Shown here: positions 1 through 7,800 of the stretch, one piece after another | Layout: each line of letters begins with the position of its first letter | How positions within the stretch are numbered: the first letter of the stretch is position 1 | Origin: a virus | Direction: 5' to 3' (one strand) | Length of the DNA stretch: 28,949 nt | IMG/VR virus record: IMGVR_UViG_3300030333_006780 | Coordinates: 1 to 28,949 of that record | Translations under genes and position numbers: made by a program | Notes under the pieces: model-generated | Databases searched by the model: none | What the model was told of the DNA's origin: nothing | The model's input: the letters and a program-made list of their open reading frames with translations, nothing else

Positions 1-2
1 TA

Positions 3-2465
3 ACTATAGCAGGAGATTTAACCGTAAATGGAGCTGTAGTTCTAAATTCAACAATTAGTGTTAGCGGAGCAAGTTTTCATCTTGATGCAAATTCTGAATT
101 AAGACAATCTGTTGGTGGAGGTACTGGAAACACCGTGTTTGGTAAAAATGCTGGAGATGATTTTAGTGGAGATGATGCTGATTATAATACTTTATTTGGG
201 GATGCAGCAGGAACAGCGATAACTACAGGTGATTATAATGTCTGTATAGGCTCTCAGGTAGGTAAATCTAATCAAACTGGAAGTCACCAGATTAATATAG
301 GATATAAAGCTGGAGAGAATTACTTAGGTAGCCATCAAATAGCAATAGGAAGCTATGCTTTACAGGACGATACTACGGGAGAAGGTTGTGTTGCGGTAGG
401 TTATAATACTTTAAAACAACAGAAAAGTTATAATACTACTGGTATTCCTTTTGCTAACACAGCTGTAGGTCATGAATCCTTAAGCAATCATAATAAAATT
501 GGAAGTGATGCCTATGGTTATAATACTGCTTTAGGTTATTTATCAGGACACAATTTATCAAATGGTGAAAAAAATACTTTTGTAGGAGCTTATGCGGGAA
601 ACGGAGATGCAGTTGCTACTCAAACATATAGTCTCAATATTGGTATTGGGTATCACGCCCTATCTTCTGAACTTTCTTCAGGAGCATCGAATATAGCAAT
701 AGGTAATTACTCATTGTATAAATGCGGAAGTATTAGCAATAATATAGCAATAGGGAATTATTCTTTATATACTGCACAATCTTGGGGAGAAGATAATATA
801 GCAATAGGCGAAGAAGCACTTTATAAAACTAATGCTCCTGACTCTCAATATAATATAGCTGTAGGGAAACAATCTCTTTATGAGCTTACTTCTGGCGCAA
901 AAAATATATCATTTGGAAGAGATTCTGGAAAAGAATTGACTACTGGCGATGAAAATGTATTTATAGGTTATGAAGCTGGAAAAGGAGCAGCTGCAATAAC
1001 TGGTAATAAAAATCTTATAATCGGTTCTGAAGCTGGGAAATATTTACGTGGAGCAGGAGCTAATAATGTATTTATAGGTTCCGAGGCTTGCGGATATGAT
1101 ACTTCTCCTAATAACAATGAGACTACTGATTCTGTTTATATAGGAAGGCAAGCTGGATATAAATCATATGATGGAGATTTTAATATAGGTATCGGGTCTG
1201 AGGTTTTAAAGAATGTTACAACTGGTGATGGCAATGTTGCAATAGGATATGCTACTTTAGCTGATGTTGCAAACGTAAGCAATAATGTTGCTGTTGGAAA
1301 TGGAAGTTTAGGGAAATTAGCTTCAGGCTCTGGTTTTAATACTGCAATCGGACCAGGAAGTGCTGCATATACCACGAGTGGACAATACAATGTGTATGTA
1401 GGTGATAATGGTGACTATTGTGGAGGAAATGACAATATTTTGATTGGTCGAAACGCTGGACAAGGCAATAGTGGTAATCCTATTGCTGGAGAGAATAATA
1501 TACTCATAGGATATAAAACTGGTTATGATTTAGAAGGAGCAGATTGCGACTTCAATATTTTAATGGGTTATGGTGCTTCACAAAATCTTAAAACAGGTGC
1601 AAATAATATAACACTAGGAGCTGGCGCTATGACTGACGCAGATGGGTCAGAATCTTATAATATAGCTATAGGTAGCAATGCTTTACATGAGCTTAATAGT
1701 AGTGAGGATAATTATTTGATTGCTATTGGTAATTCTGCTGGATACAATAATTTATCAGGAAAATATAATTTTTTTGCAGGCCATGATTCTGGTCGAGGCA
1801 ATCCAAGTAGTAAACTTACAGGCAATAATAATACTTGTGTAGGTTATAAATCAGGATATTCATTGCAAGGAGCTGGAGCTCGTAATACTTTGGTAGGAGC
1901 ACAAGTTGGTGATAATATAACTACAGGAACTAATAATATTATGCTTGGATTTCATATAAGCGCATCAGCTGCAGATGTTACACATGAAATTGTTATAGGT
2001 GCAGGAGTTGATACTTCAAATGATTTTGATGGAGCTGGAACAGAAACAGTTAGAATAGGAAGAGCAAGTGATTATATAACTTGTGATTTTGGAGAAAATG
2101 CTGCATGGGCTCATTCATCAGATGTTAGAATTAAAAAAGATATAAAGGATAATGAGTTAGGTCTTGATTTTATTAATGATTTAAGAACAGTAAATTATAA
2201 AAAGAAAGCTCCAAGTGAGTATCCTAAAGAATTTAAAGGATATGACCCAAATGAAATTGAAAGAAAAAATCCAAATAGGATTCATTATGGTTTTATAGCT
2301 CAAGAAGTTAAAGAGGCTATGGATAAAGCTGGTCATTCGGAGTTTCCTATGTGGAATGAAAATGAAGATGGTATGCAAGAATTATCAGAAGCAGAGTTAA
2401 TAGCTCCTCTTGTAAAAGCAGTACAAGAATTGTCAAAAAAGGTCGAAGAACTAGAAAAAAATTGA
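3..2465 (+). CDS. Tail fibre/spike with beta-roll repeats and C-terminal S74 chaperone (5' partial)
   Basis: The frame is open from base 3, so the gene begins before the window; the GTG at 135 is only an internal codon. About 820 codons are visible. The first 45 or so residues look like fibre shaft. From about base 150 to 2050 there are many 17-25-residue repeats of the type N-x-A-I-G-x-x-A/S-L, like the trimeric left-handed beta-roll heads of YadA-type adhesins. The C-terminus (from about 2100) is a Peptidase_S74 intramolecular chaperone. It has Ser-Asp at 2118-2123 in the context SSDVRIKKDI, where family members self-cleave, then HYGFIAQEV and a terminal coiled coil (ELSKKVEELEK). Known family role: the chaperone trimerises the fibre and is then released. 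Inferred role: host receptor binding. Poor sequence conservation in the repeats is usual for fibres. Confidence 0.88.
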   Translation, partial: TIAGDLTVNGAVVLNSTISVSGASFHLDANSELRQSVGGGTGNTVFGKNAGDDFSGDDADYNTLFGDAAGTAITTGDYNVCIGSQVGKSNQTGSHQINIGYKAGENYLGSHQIAIGSYALQDDTTGEGCVAVGYNTLKQQKSYNTTGIPFANTAVGHESLSNHNKIGSDAYGYNTALGYLSGHNLSNGEKNTFVGAYAGNGDAVATQTYSLNIGIGYHALSSELSSGASNIAIGNYSLYKCGSISNNIAIGNYSLYTAQSWGEDNIAIGEEALYKTNAPDSQYNIAVGKQSLYELTSGAKNISFGRDSGKELTTGDENVFIGYEAGKGAAAITGNKNLIIGSEAGKYLRGAGANNVFIGSEACGYDTSPNNNETTDSVYIGRQAGYKSYDGDFNIGIGSEVLKNVTTGDGNVAIGYATLADVANVSNNVAVGNGSLGKLASGSGFNTAIGPGSAAYTTSGQYNVYVGDNGDYCGGNDNILIGRNAGQGNSGNPIAGENNILIGYKTGYDLEGADCDFNILMGYGASQNLKTGANNITLGAGAMTDADGSESYNIAIGSNALHELNSSEDNYLIAIGNSAGYNNLSGKYNFFAGHDSGRGNPSSKLTGNNNTCVGYKSGYSLQGAGARNTLVGAQVGDNITTGTNNIMLGFHISASAADVTHEIVIGAGVDTSNDFDGAGTETVRIGRASDYITCDFGENAAWAHSSDVRIKKDIKDNELGLDFINDLRTVNYKKKAPSEYPKEFKGYDPNEIERKNPNRIHYGFIAQEVKEAMDKAGHSEFPMWNENEDGMQELSEAELIAPLVKAVQELSKKVEELEKN
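690..808 (+). repeat. Near-identical repeat units in the fibre gene
   Basis: AATATAGCAATAGG recurs at 690-703, 741-754 and 795-808, at 51- and 54-nt spacing (17-18 residues), each encoding an N-I-A-I-G beta-roll unit. DNA-level identity, unlike most other units in the gene, suggests recent duplication or exchange. Confidence 0.6.
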
Positions 2466-2490
2466 TATAAATAATAATAAGGAATGTAAG

Positions 2491-2640
2491 ATGGAAAATA
2501 TAGATGAAAAAATAGAGAACTTAAAAAGCCAACAAGAACATGCTAAAGAATTGTTCATTAAATGTCAAGGCGCTATAGAGTTTCTTGAAGGATTAAAAAA
2601 AGAAGAAACTGAGAAGGAAAATAAAAGTTCTAAAAAATAA
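2491..2640 (+). CDS. Small coiled-coil protein (49 aa), unknown function
   Basis: A 49-residue ORF starting MENIDEKIENLKSQQ and ending KENKSSKK. It is almost entirely charged or amphipathic helix with heptad-like spacing, has one cysteine, and has no membrane segment. The start is supported by AAGGA at 2479-2483, 7 nt upstream of ATG. It lies 25 nt after the fibre stop and 2 nt before the next ATG, so it is part of a tight operon. Its position just before a membrane-protein cassette would fit a lysis accessory or a fibre assembly factor, but nothing in the sequence decides this. Confidence 0.6.
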   Translation: MENIDEKIENLKSQQEHAKELFIKCQGAIEFLEGLKKEETEKENKSSKK

Positions 2641-2642
2641 AC

Positions 2643-3026
2643 ATGGAAAGAGTATCTATTAAAATGGAAGATTACGTTAAAGGTGTATTAGGTGATTATG
2701 CTTATTTAATAATAGGAGGTTCGCTTTTATTTATATTTAAATCAACTATTGAATCTGCTGTAGAAGGATTAAAAATATTTCTTGGTAATGATTTGAATAC
2801 TGATGATGTAATCCATTTTGATGGTAAACCTGCTCGTGTTGTGCGTGTAGGTATTTGGAAAACTATACTATTTGTATACTCAGTAGGATGCGCTAATGGT
2901 AAACCTTATATTAAAGGTGGTAATAAGGTGGCTATACAAAATGGCGAATTAAAGAGTCATATAATAGAAAAACCATTACCTATGTTAGACTTGTCTAAAT
3001 GGGATGATTGTGAGGATGAAAAATGA
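2643..3026 (+). CDS. Small membrane protein with MscS-like beta domain
   Basis: 127 aa. There is one strong membrane helix at about residues 18-34 (AYLIIGGSLLFIFKST), then an amphipathic stretch (about 35-48), then a short beta domain. Its pattern, L-N-x-D-D-V-I-x-F-D-G-K-P-A-R-V-V-R-V-G-I-W-K-T followed by KVAIQNGELKSHII, follows the order of the MscS channel family: GD.I...G..G.V..I.I..T then IPN..L....I.N. The protein is less than half the length of MscS, keeping only a pore-helix-like segment and the beta domain. A second in-frame ATG at 2664 has the better SD-like sequence (GGAAAGAG at 2645-2652). The gene is coupled to the next one by ATGA. It could be a channel-forming lysis protein or a modulator of host osmotic channels. 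The MscS resemblance is my reading by eye, without a search. Confidence 0.6.
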   Translation: MERVSIKMEDYVKGVLGDYAYLIIGGSLLFIFKSTIESAVEGLKIFLGNDLNTDDVIHFDGKPARVVRVGIWKTILFVYSVGCANGKPYIKGGNKVAIQNGELKSHIIEKPLPMLDLSKWDDCEDEK

Positions 3027-3196
3027 AGGACACATTAAGAGTTTTATCTGCATACCCTGAAATAGGTATGGGTACTAGTTTTTTCTCAACATTAATAGGC
3101 TTTTTAAAGGTTTTAAACCCTATTCTAACGTTTGTATCATTATCGATTGGAATAATAGTTGGATTAATGACCTTATATGCTAAAATTAAAGGTTGA
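3023..3196 (+). CDS. Holin-like small membrane protein (57 aa)
   Basis: 57 aa, starting inside the previous stop (ATGA). The N-terminus is short and charged. It is followed by TSFFSTLIGFLKVLNPILTF and a strongly hydrophobic segment SLSIGIIVGLMTLYA, and ends in the basic tail KIKG. Two closely spaced hydrophobic segments with a basic C-terminus and a length under 70 aa are typical of small phage holins. Its place beside other tiny membrane proteins, downstream of a tail fibre gene, agrees. AGG at 3012-3015 serves as SD with about 7 nt spacing. No endolysin is visible in the window, so the lysis assignment rests on topology and context only. Confidence 0.6.
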   Translation: MKDTLRVLSAYPEIGMGTSFFSTLIGFLKVLNPILTFVSLSIGIIVGLMTLYAKIKG

Positions 3197-3198
3197 TT

Positions 3199-3336
3199 AT
3201 GAGTGCAGCTTTATCATTTTTAGCTGGCTTTATACTTGTCTTTGGAATAGGCTTGGTGATGTATTGTAAAGTTATGTTAGAGATAGATGAAATGCTTGAT
3301 GATAGCCTTGAAGAAGATAAAGAGAAATGGGAATAG
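3199..3336 (+). CDS. Single-TM small protein with acidic tail (45 aa)
   Basis: 45 aa. One N-terminal transmembrane helix (about residues 3-22, ALSFLAGFILVFGIGLVMY) is followed by an acidic cytoplasmic-type tail (DEMLDDSLEEDKEKWE). It starts 2 nt after the holin-like gene, with AAAGG upstream. The topology suits an antiholin, an i-spanin-like protein or a regulatory membrane peptide of the lysis cassette. It is too short for a full i-spanin, and no o-spanin lipobox is seen nearby. Function unknown. Confidence 0.5.
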   Translation: MSAALSFLAGFILVFGIGLVMYCKVMLEIDEMLDDSLEEDKEKWE

Positions 3337-3482
3337 ATAATATGTGGAAAAAAGAGTTTGAATTAGAGTTATTAGATATTAAACTAAGATTATCAAAGCT
3401 TGAAAAGAATTCACATCCAAAAAGAGATTTTATAACATGTGTTTGTTGTAAGAAAAAGATAAAAGAGAAAAAGGAGAAATAA
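3327..3482 (+). CDS. Small Cys-containing basic protein (51 aa, start uncertain)
   Basis: 51 aa from ATG 3327, or 46 aa from the in-frame ATG 3342. The longer form overlaps the preceding gene by 10 nt and has GAAGAAG at 3311-3317 as a weak SD. A helical amphipathic N-terminal half (FELELLDIKLRLSKLEK) is followed by a Cys-rich knot C-V-C-C and a very basic tail (KKKIKEKKEK). It may bind metal together with a partner or dimerise. Its stop overlaps the next start as TAATG. I do not recognise a family. Confidence 0.5.
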   Translation: MGIDNMWKKEFELELLDIKLRLSKLEKNSHPKRDFITCVCCKKKIKEKKEK

Positions 3483-3634
3483 TGGGTTCATTATTAGGAG
3501 TAGTAGCTACTAAATTATTAAGTGAAAAAGTCTTAATTGCTATTTTATTAAAAGTTGCTGAATGGCTTGTTAGTAGAAGTAGTAACGATTTAGACGATAA
3601 AATATTAGCTGAGGTTAAAAAATCGTTATCATAA
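3482..3634 (+). CDS. Small amphipathic/membrane-associated protein (50 aa)
   Basis: 50 aa. It is coupled at both ends by TAATG overlaps and has a strong SD, AAGGAG at 3471-3476. The N-terminal two thirds are hydrophobic and helical (LLGVVATKLL, then VLIAILLKVAEWLV). The C-terminal third is polar (SSNDLDDKILAEVKKSL). Short proteins of this build occur in phage lysis or virion cassettes, but I cannot assign a function. The coupling implies equimolar production with the neighbouring zinc-ribbon protein. Confidence 0.55.
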   Translation: MGSLLGVVATKLLSEKVLIAILLKVAEWLVSRSSNDLDDKILAEVKKSLS

Positions 3635-3960
3635 TGAAAAAAGAACTTCCAAATCGACTTATCCTTGTAGAGGATTTAGTGGATAAAGTTAAAGGAAGGT
3701 TGCTTGATAGACTTGTTAAAAATCAAGTTAAAATCTTTAAGGATAATCCACGTATATGTCCATCTTGCGGCTTGACTGATATAGTTGGCATAGAGATTAT
3801 GGGAGCAAAAGAAGGAATACTATTATGGGAATGCGAAGATTGCTATGAGATGTTTTTAAGATATGAAGCTAATGAAACAGAAATAGAGCTTCAAGGAGCA
3901 AAGCATTGTTGGACCGTACCTAGTTCTTGGGGTCGCGTTCCTAAAAAAGAATATAACTAG
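3634..3960 (+). CDS. Zinc-ribbon protein, unknown function
   Basis: 108 aa. A helical, charged N-terminus (1-38) leads into a zinc ribbon with Cys pairs C42-x2-C45 (CPSC) and C67-x2-C70 (CEDC) separated by a beta-rich 21-residue segment. A Trp-containing tail follows. Zinc ribbons of this spacing bind nucleic acid or proteins. The gene starts on the previous stop (TAATG), and its own TAG stop forms part of the SD (TAGGAG) of the next gene. The tight link to the downstream phosphoesterase suggests that the two act together, which is inference only. Confidence 0.65.
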   Translation: MKKELPNRLILVEDLVDKVKGRLLDRLVKNQVKIFKDNPRICPSCGLTDIVGIEIMGAKEGILLWECEDCYEMFLRYEANETEIELQGAKHCWTVPSSWGRVPKKEYN

Positions 3961-3971
3961 GAGTTTTTTGA

Positions 3972-4754
3972 ATGAAGAAGAAAAAAGGTGGAGTGCTAAA
4001 GCGTGCTTTAGTAACTCCAGATAAGCATGCACCTATACATGATAAAGCTGCTATCAATGTTGTATGCAAAGCAATAGAACTGGTCAAACCTGATATATAT
4101 GTCGATTTAGGTGACCTAGGAGAGTTCTCAAGTGTTTCTCACTGGCAGTGGAAAAGAAAAAAGAAACCACCTTTGGAATATATAATGCCAAAGGTAGATA
4201 AAGACATAGAAGGTGTAAATGAGTTACTTGATATAATAGATAAATCTTTGGATAAAGTAGGTTGTAAAGAAAGACACATTTGTGCAGGGAATCATGATGA
4301 ATGGTTAGATAGATTCGTAGAAGAGCATCCTTATCTAAACTATCGCTTTAAAGACGTATGTCGTTTTAAAGAGCGAGGATACAAATATCACCCACCTGGG
4401 AAGTATCTAAAAATAGGAAAGCTCTATTTTTATCACGGGCATCACTTTGGTGGTCAATACCACACAGCGAATCATCTAAGGAAACTAGGTGCCAATATAA
4501 TGTATGGTCATCATCATTCCCTGCAACAAGATAGTGTGACATACATGGATGGACCTAAGTCTGCTTGGTCGCTAGGATGTTTAAAAGATATGAGTGCAGA
4601 GAAAAATCAATGGTTAGGTGGAAGACAACATAAATGGGCTCATGCATTTGCAATAGTAGATTACTACAGAGGTGGTAGGTTTACAGTAGATATAGTTCAA
4701 ATAATAGACGGAAGGACAACAGTATGGGGAGAGTTGCTAGATGGGAACAAGTAA
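3972..4754 (+). CDS. Calcineurin-like metallophosphoesterase
   Basis: 260 aa. It carries the full metallophosphoesterase motif series: D17-x-H19 (PDKH), G47-D48 (GDLGE), G106-N-H-D109 (AGNHDEW), H155-G-H157 (YFYHGHHF) and G179-H-H-H182 (MYGHHH). These residues bind two metal ions and support hydrolysis of phosphodiester or phosphomonoester bonds. The canonical second Asp of the GDxxD loop is replaced (GDLGEF). The SD is TAGGAG at 3958-3963, 9 nt from ATG. Phage members of this superfamily include DNA/RNA phosphatases and SbcD-like nucleases; this one lacks the SbcD cap and length. It lies between the lysis and tail genes, not in a replication module, so the substrate is unclear. Confidence 0.88.
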   Translation: MKKKKGGVLKRALVTPDKHAPIHDKAAINVVCKAIELVKPDIYVDLGDLGEFSSVSHWQWKRKKKPPLEYIMPKVDKDIEGVNELLDIIDKSLDKVGCKERHICAGNHDEWLDRFVEEHPYLNYRFKDVCRFKERGYKYHPPGKYLKIGKLYFYHGHHFGGQYHTANHLRKLGANIMYGHHHSLQQDSVTYMDGPKSAWSLGCLKDMSAEKNQWLGGRQHKWAHAFAIVDYYRGGRFTVDIVQIIDGRTTVWGELLDGNK

Positions 4755-4820
4755 TTATAGTTCCTAATGATTATTGGACAAGTTCACATAAAACAGAATC
4801 TTATATAAAGAAGGAGAATA

Positions 4821-7800
4821 ATGCCAAGAAGTTTAAAAGAAATAAAGAAATTTAATGTTGGTACAATTACAGGTTTATCTGAAAGTGATATACCTGAAGA
4901 TTCGCCTGCGTTTTCTTTAAATATTGATTCAAATAAAGAAGCTGGAATTTTAGATGCTATTAATACTGATAAGATAGTAGCTGCTGTTGGTGCTAGTTTA
5001 TGTAGATTTCAAGAAAATGTAAGCTGGAATTCAGAAGAGCTTAATACCGTAGATTCTGCAACATCTAATTTAAGCAGAGTTAGAATATCTAATGTATCTA
5101 TATTTAAAAATAAAAATGAAGGAACTTTGAAATTTGTAGGTACAAAAGGAAGAGAAGAGAATCTTCAAGCTTTTAATATAGAGCCATTCCTTGAAAGGGT
5201 TTCTTTACAAACATTTCAACCAGCGGCTACAATAGGAGTTAATGATACTTTCATTCCGTTTGCAACTGATAGTTCTGAGATGTCAGGGAGTACTGGTGCT
5301 TTTAATGATATATCTGGAGTAAAGGCAGGGGATTACTTATCTTTTTCAGAATCTGGTACAAATTTCTACGGAAGACAAAATAGTGAAATACTTCAAGTAA
5401 CTAGTGTTAATGTTGTTGAAAATAGGATATATATTAAAAGAAAATGCTTTGGCACTTTATCTCAAGAATTAAACTCTTCTAAAGAATATGAATTTTATTT
5501 AAATAGAATTACAATAGGTGATTCTCAAAGCCGAACATTAGCAGGTACTTGTTTTATTGGTGGATGGAGTAGATATTCTGGAAATCATATTAATGGTAAT
5601 TCTTCTTATATTTCTAAGTTTGATACAACAAATTCAAGATATGCGGGTAGAATTGATACTTCAGCTGCAAGTAGGACTGTCAATTATTCTGGAAAAACTA
5701 TAACTTTTAATAATATGGCAGAAGCAAATGATTCACCTTCTCATTTAAGATTTTATGAAGGAGATATTATAACTGTATATGAAAATGCATCTACAAATAA
5801 TAATGGATATAGAGGTAAAATAATAAAAAAAGAAGGTAGTACAAATGTAACCCTAACATTAGATACTGCTTTACCTGAAAATGAAGATGAATCAAGCAAC
5901 ATAGTTTATTTAGAAGCTAATTTATTAAAAAATCATACATTTCAACATGCTCAAAGCAATGGAACGCAAAGTCCAGGAGCATCTAATCAGTACAAAGTAA
6001 ATGATTGGTTGCATAAAGCTTGTTCATGGGGAGCTTCTGGTAGCCCTAGTGGAGGAGACCCAGAAAGAACATTTAATGTATACGCAAATCAAACTAGTAA
6101 TAAGGTATCTGTAGTAAGCTCAGGAGGATATTGGGATGAAGCTCAACCAAGAGAGTCTAATTTAGGTTCTGAACTAGCTGTAAATGGAGATATGGAAACA
6201 TTTCCAACACTAGGTACAACTAATGATACTTTTACAGATGATTCTGCTCAAGGTGACCAACAAATAGTTATGGTTACAAGTAGTGATGAAGCTAATAATG
6301 GTAGTAAGAGTGCAAAATGTACACTTGATGGAGATACTACAGGTTGGGTTAGTTACAATAGAGATGATTATGTAGTAGGTAAGACTTATAAAGCTGAAGT
6401 ATATATGAGAAAAGGCAGTGGTCAGGCATTCACTTCTTTCCAAATGTTTGCTGCTAATGCTTTAAGAACTGAAACATTATCTGGAGAAATACTAACCCCA
6501 ACAGAAACATTCAAAAAAGCTTCTATTATTTTTAGAGCTACTCATACAACTATGATGATAAATATGAAATTTATCGGAACTGATGGTCATTTCAGCTATA
6601 TAGATGATTTTAGTATAAAGGAATATGGAGATGCATCTGCTTTATATTACCCTTTTGAATCTAATGATAAATACTTGAGAATAACTTCTGAGTACAAAAA
6701 GACAACACTTTATTTAGAAAATGATATTTCAACAACTTCAACTTATTTAGATATTAAATTTGTTGGAACTGCTGCTAATAAGAATGCACCAGAAATATTA
6801 GCTAAAGGAGATATAATAAGCCTTGAATCAAGCACATTTGATGCCAATACTGAATATATGAGAGTTGTATCAATAGAAGATAATGTTGTTAGAGTTGTTA
6901 GAAAAACTTTTGGAACTAGTCCTGTGGCAATATCAGCTAGTCTTAGTGCTAGGATATATAAAAATAGAAATCACCATATAACTCAAGATGTTGAGTCAAA
7001 ATATTTAAAAGCTGGACAAAGATATAAATTAACGTTTTATGCAAAAACTTCAGATGCAAATTCTTCTGGAGCTATAGCATTAAATATTAATGGTGGTTAT
7101 TTTTCTTCAGATGGAAAATGGACACCTAAAAGCGTCAATAAACAAGAAGGATATATTAGCAGAAAGAATGACGTATCGGCTTCTGAAACTAGATGGATTC
7201 CATTTGTATCACTAGAAAAGCCAGATGGAGATACTATTATTAATGATAATGGATTAGATAGTTATTGGAGAAAATTCTGTCTTTATTTTGAATTACCTAA
7301 AGACAAATTATATACAGATTTAAAATTAGAAGTGGCTAGTAGGGGAAAAGAAGGCACTTCAATAGATTTAGACTTGTTTAATTTATGTGAAGATACTCCT
7401 GTCTATGCATATAGAGAAGGTTTAGATAAATTAAGTTCAATAGGAAAAATAGATAATAAAGGGAATAAAGATATTATTGCTTATAATTCAATAACAAATA
7501 AATTACTAGCATTAAAATCTTTTTCTATTGATAGAGACCCTTATTCTCAGAATAGAGAAGATTTTATAGAACATTCTCCTTTTGCAACTAAAGAATTAAA
7601 TGTATCTAAAAATAGTTTACCAATGATTCCTAATAATAGGGAACTTCATGTTGGATTTGGAGGTAATGAATCTAGCACATCTCCTCAATGGATTGGATAT
7701 ACAAATAGGAAAATATTTGGAAGAGACTTAACAAATGTATTATATCAAGATGAAGATACAGTCCATACCTATGATAAAATAACAGCAAACTCACTAAGTA

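Noticed and set aside
135-137. GTG as start of the fibre gene
   Set aside because: The frame continues open to the window edge with fibre-like residues, and no SD precedes it.
4724-4855. 43-aa ORF (plus strand) with GGAAGGA upstream
   Set aside because: It overlaps the phosphoesterase end and the giant tail gene start by about 30 nt each, and covers the real SD of the latter; weak protein character.
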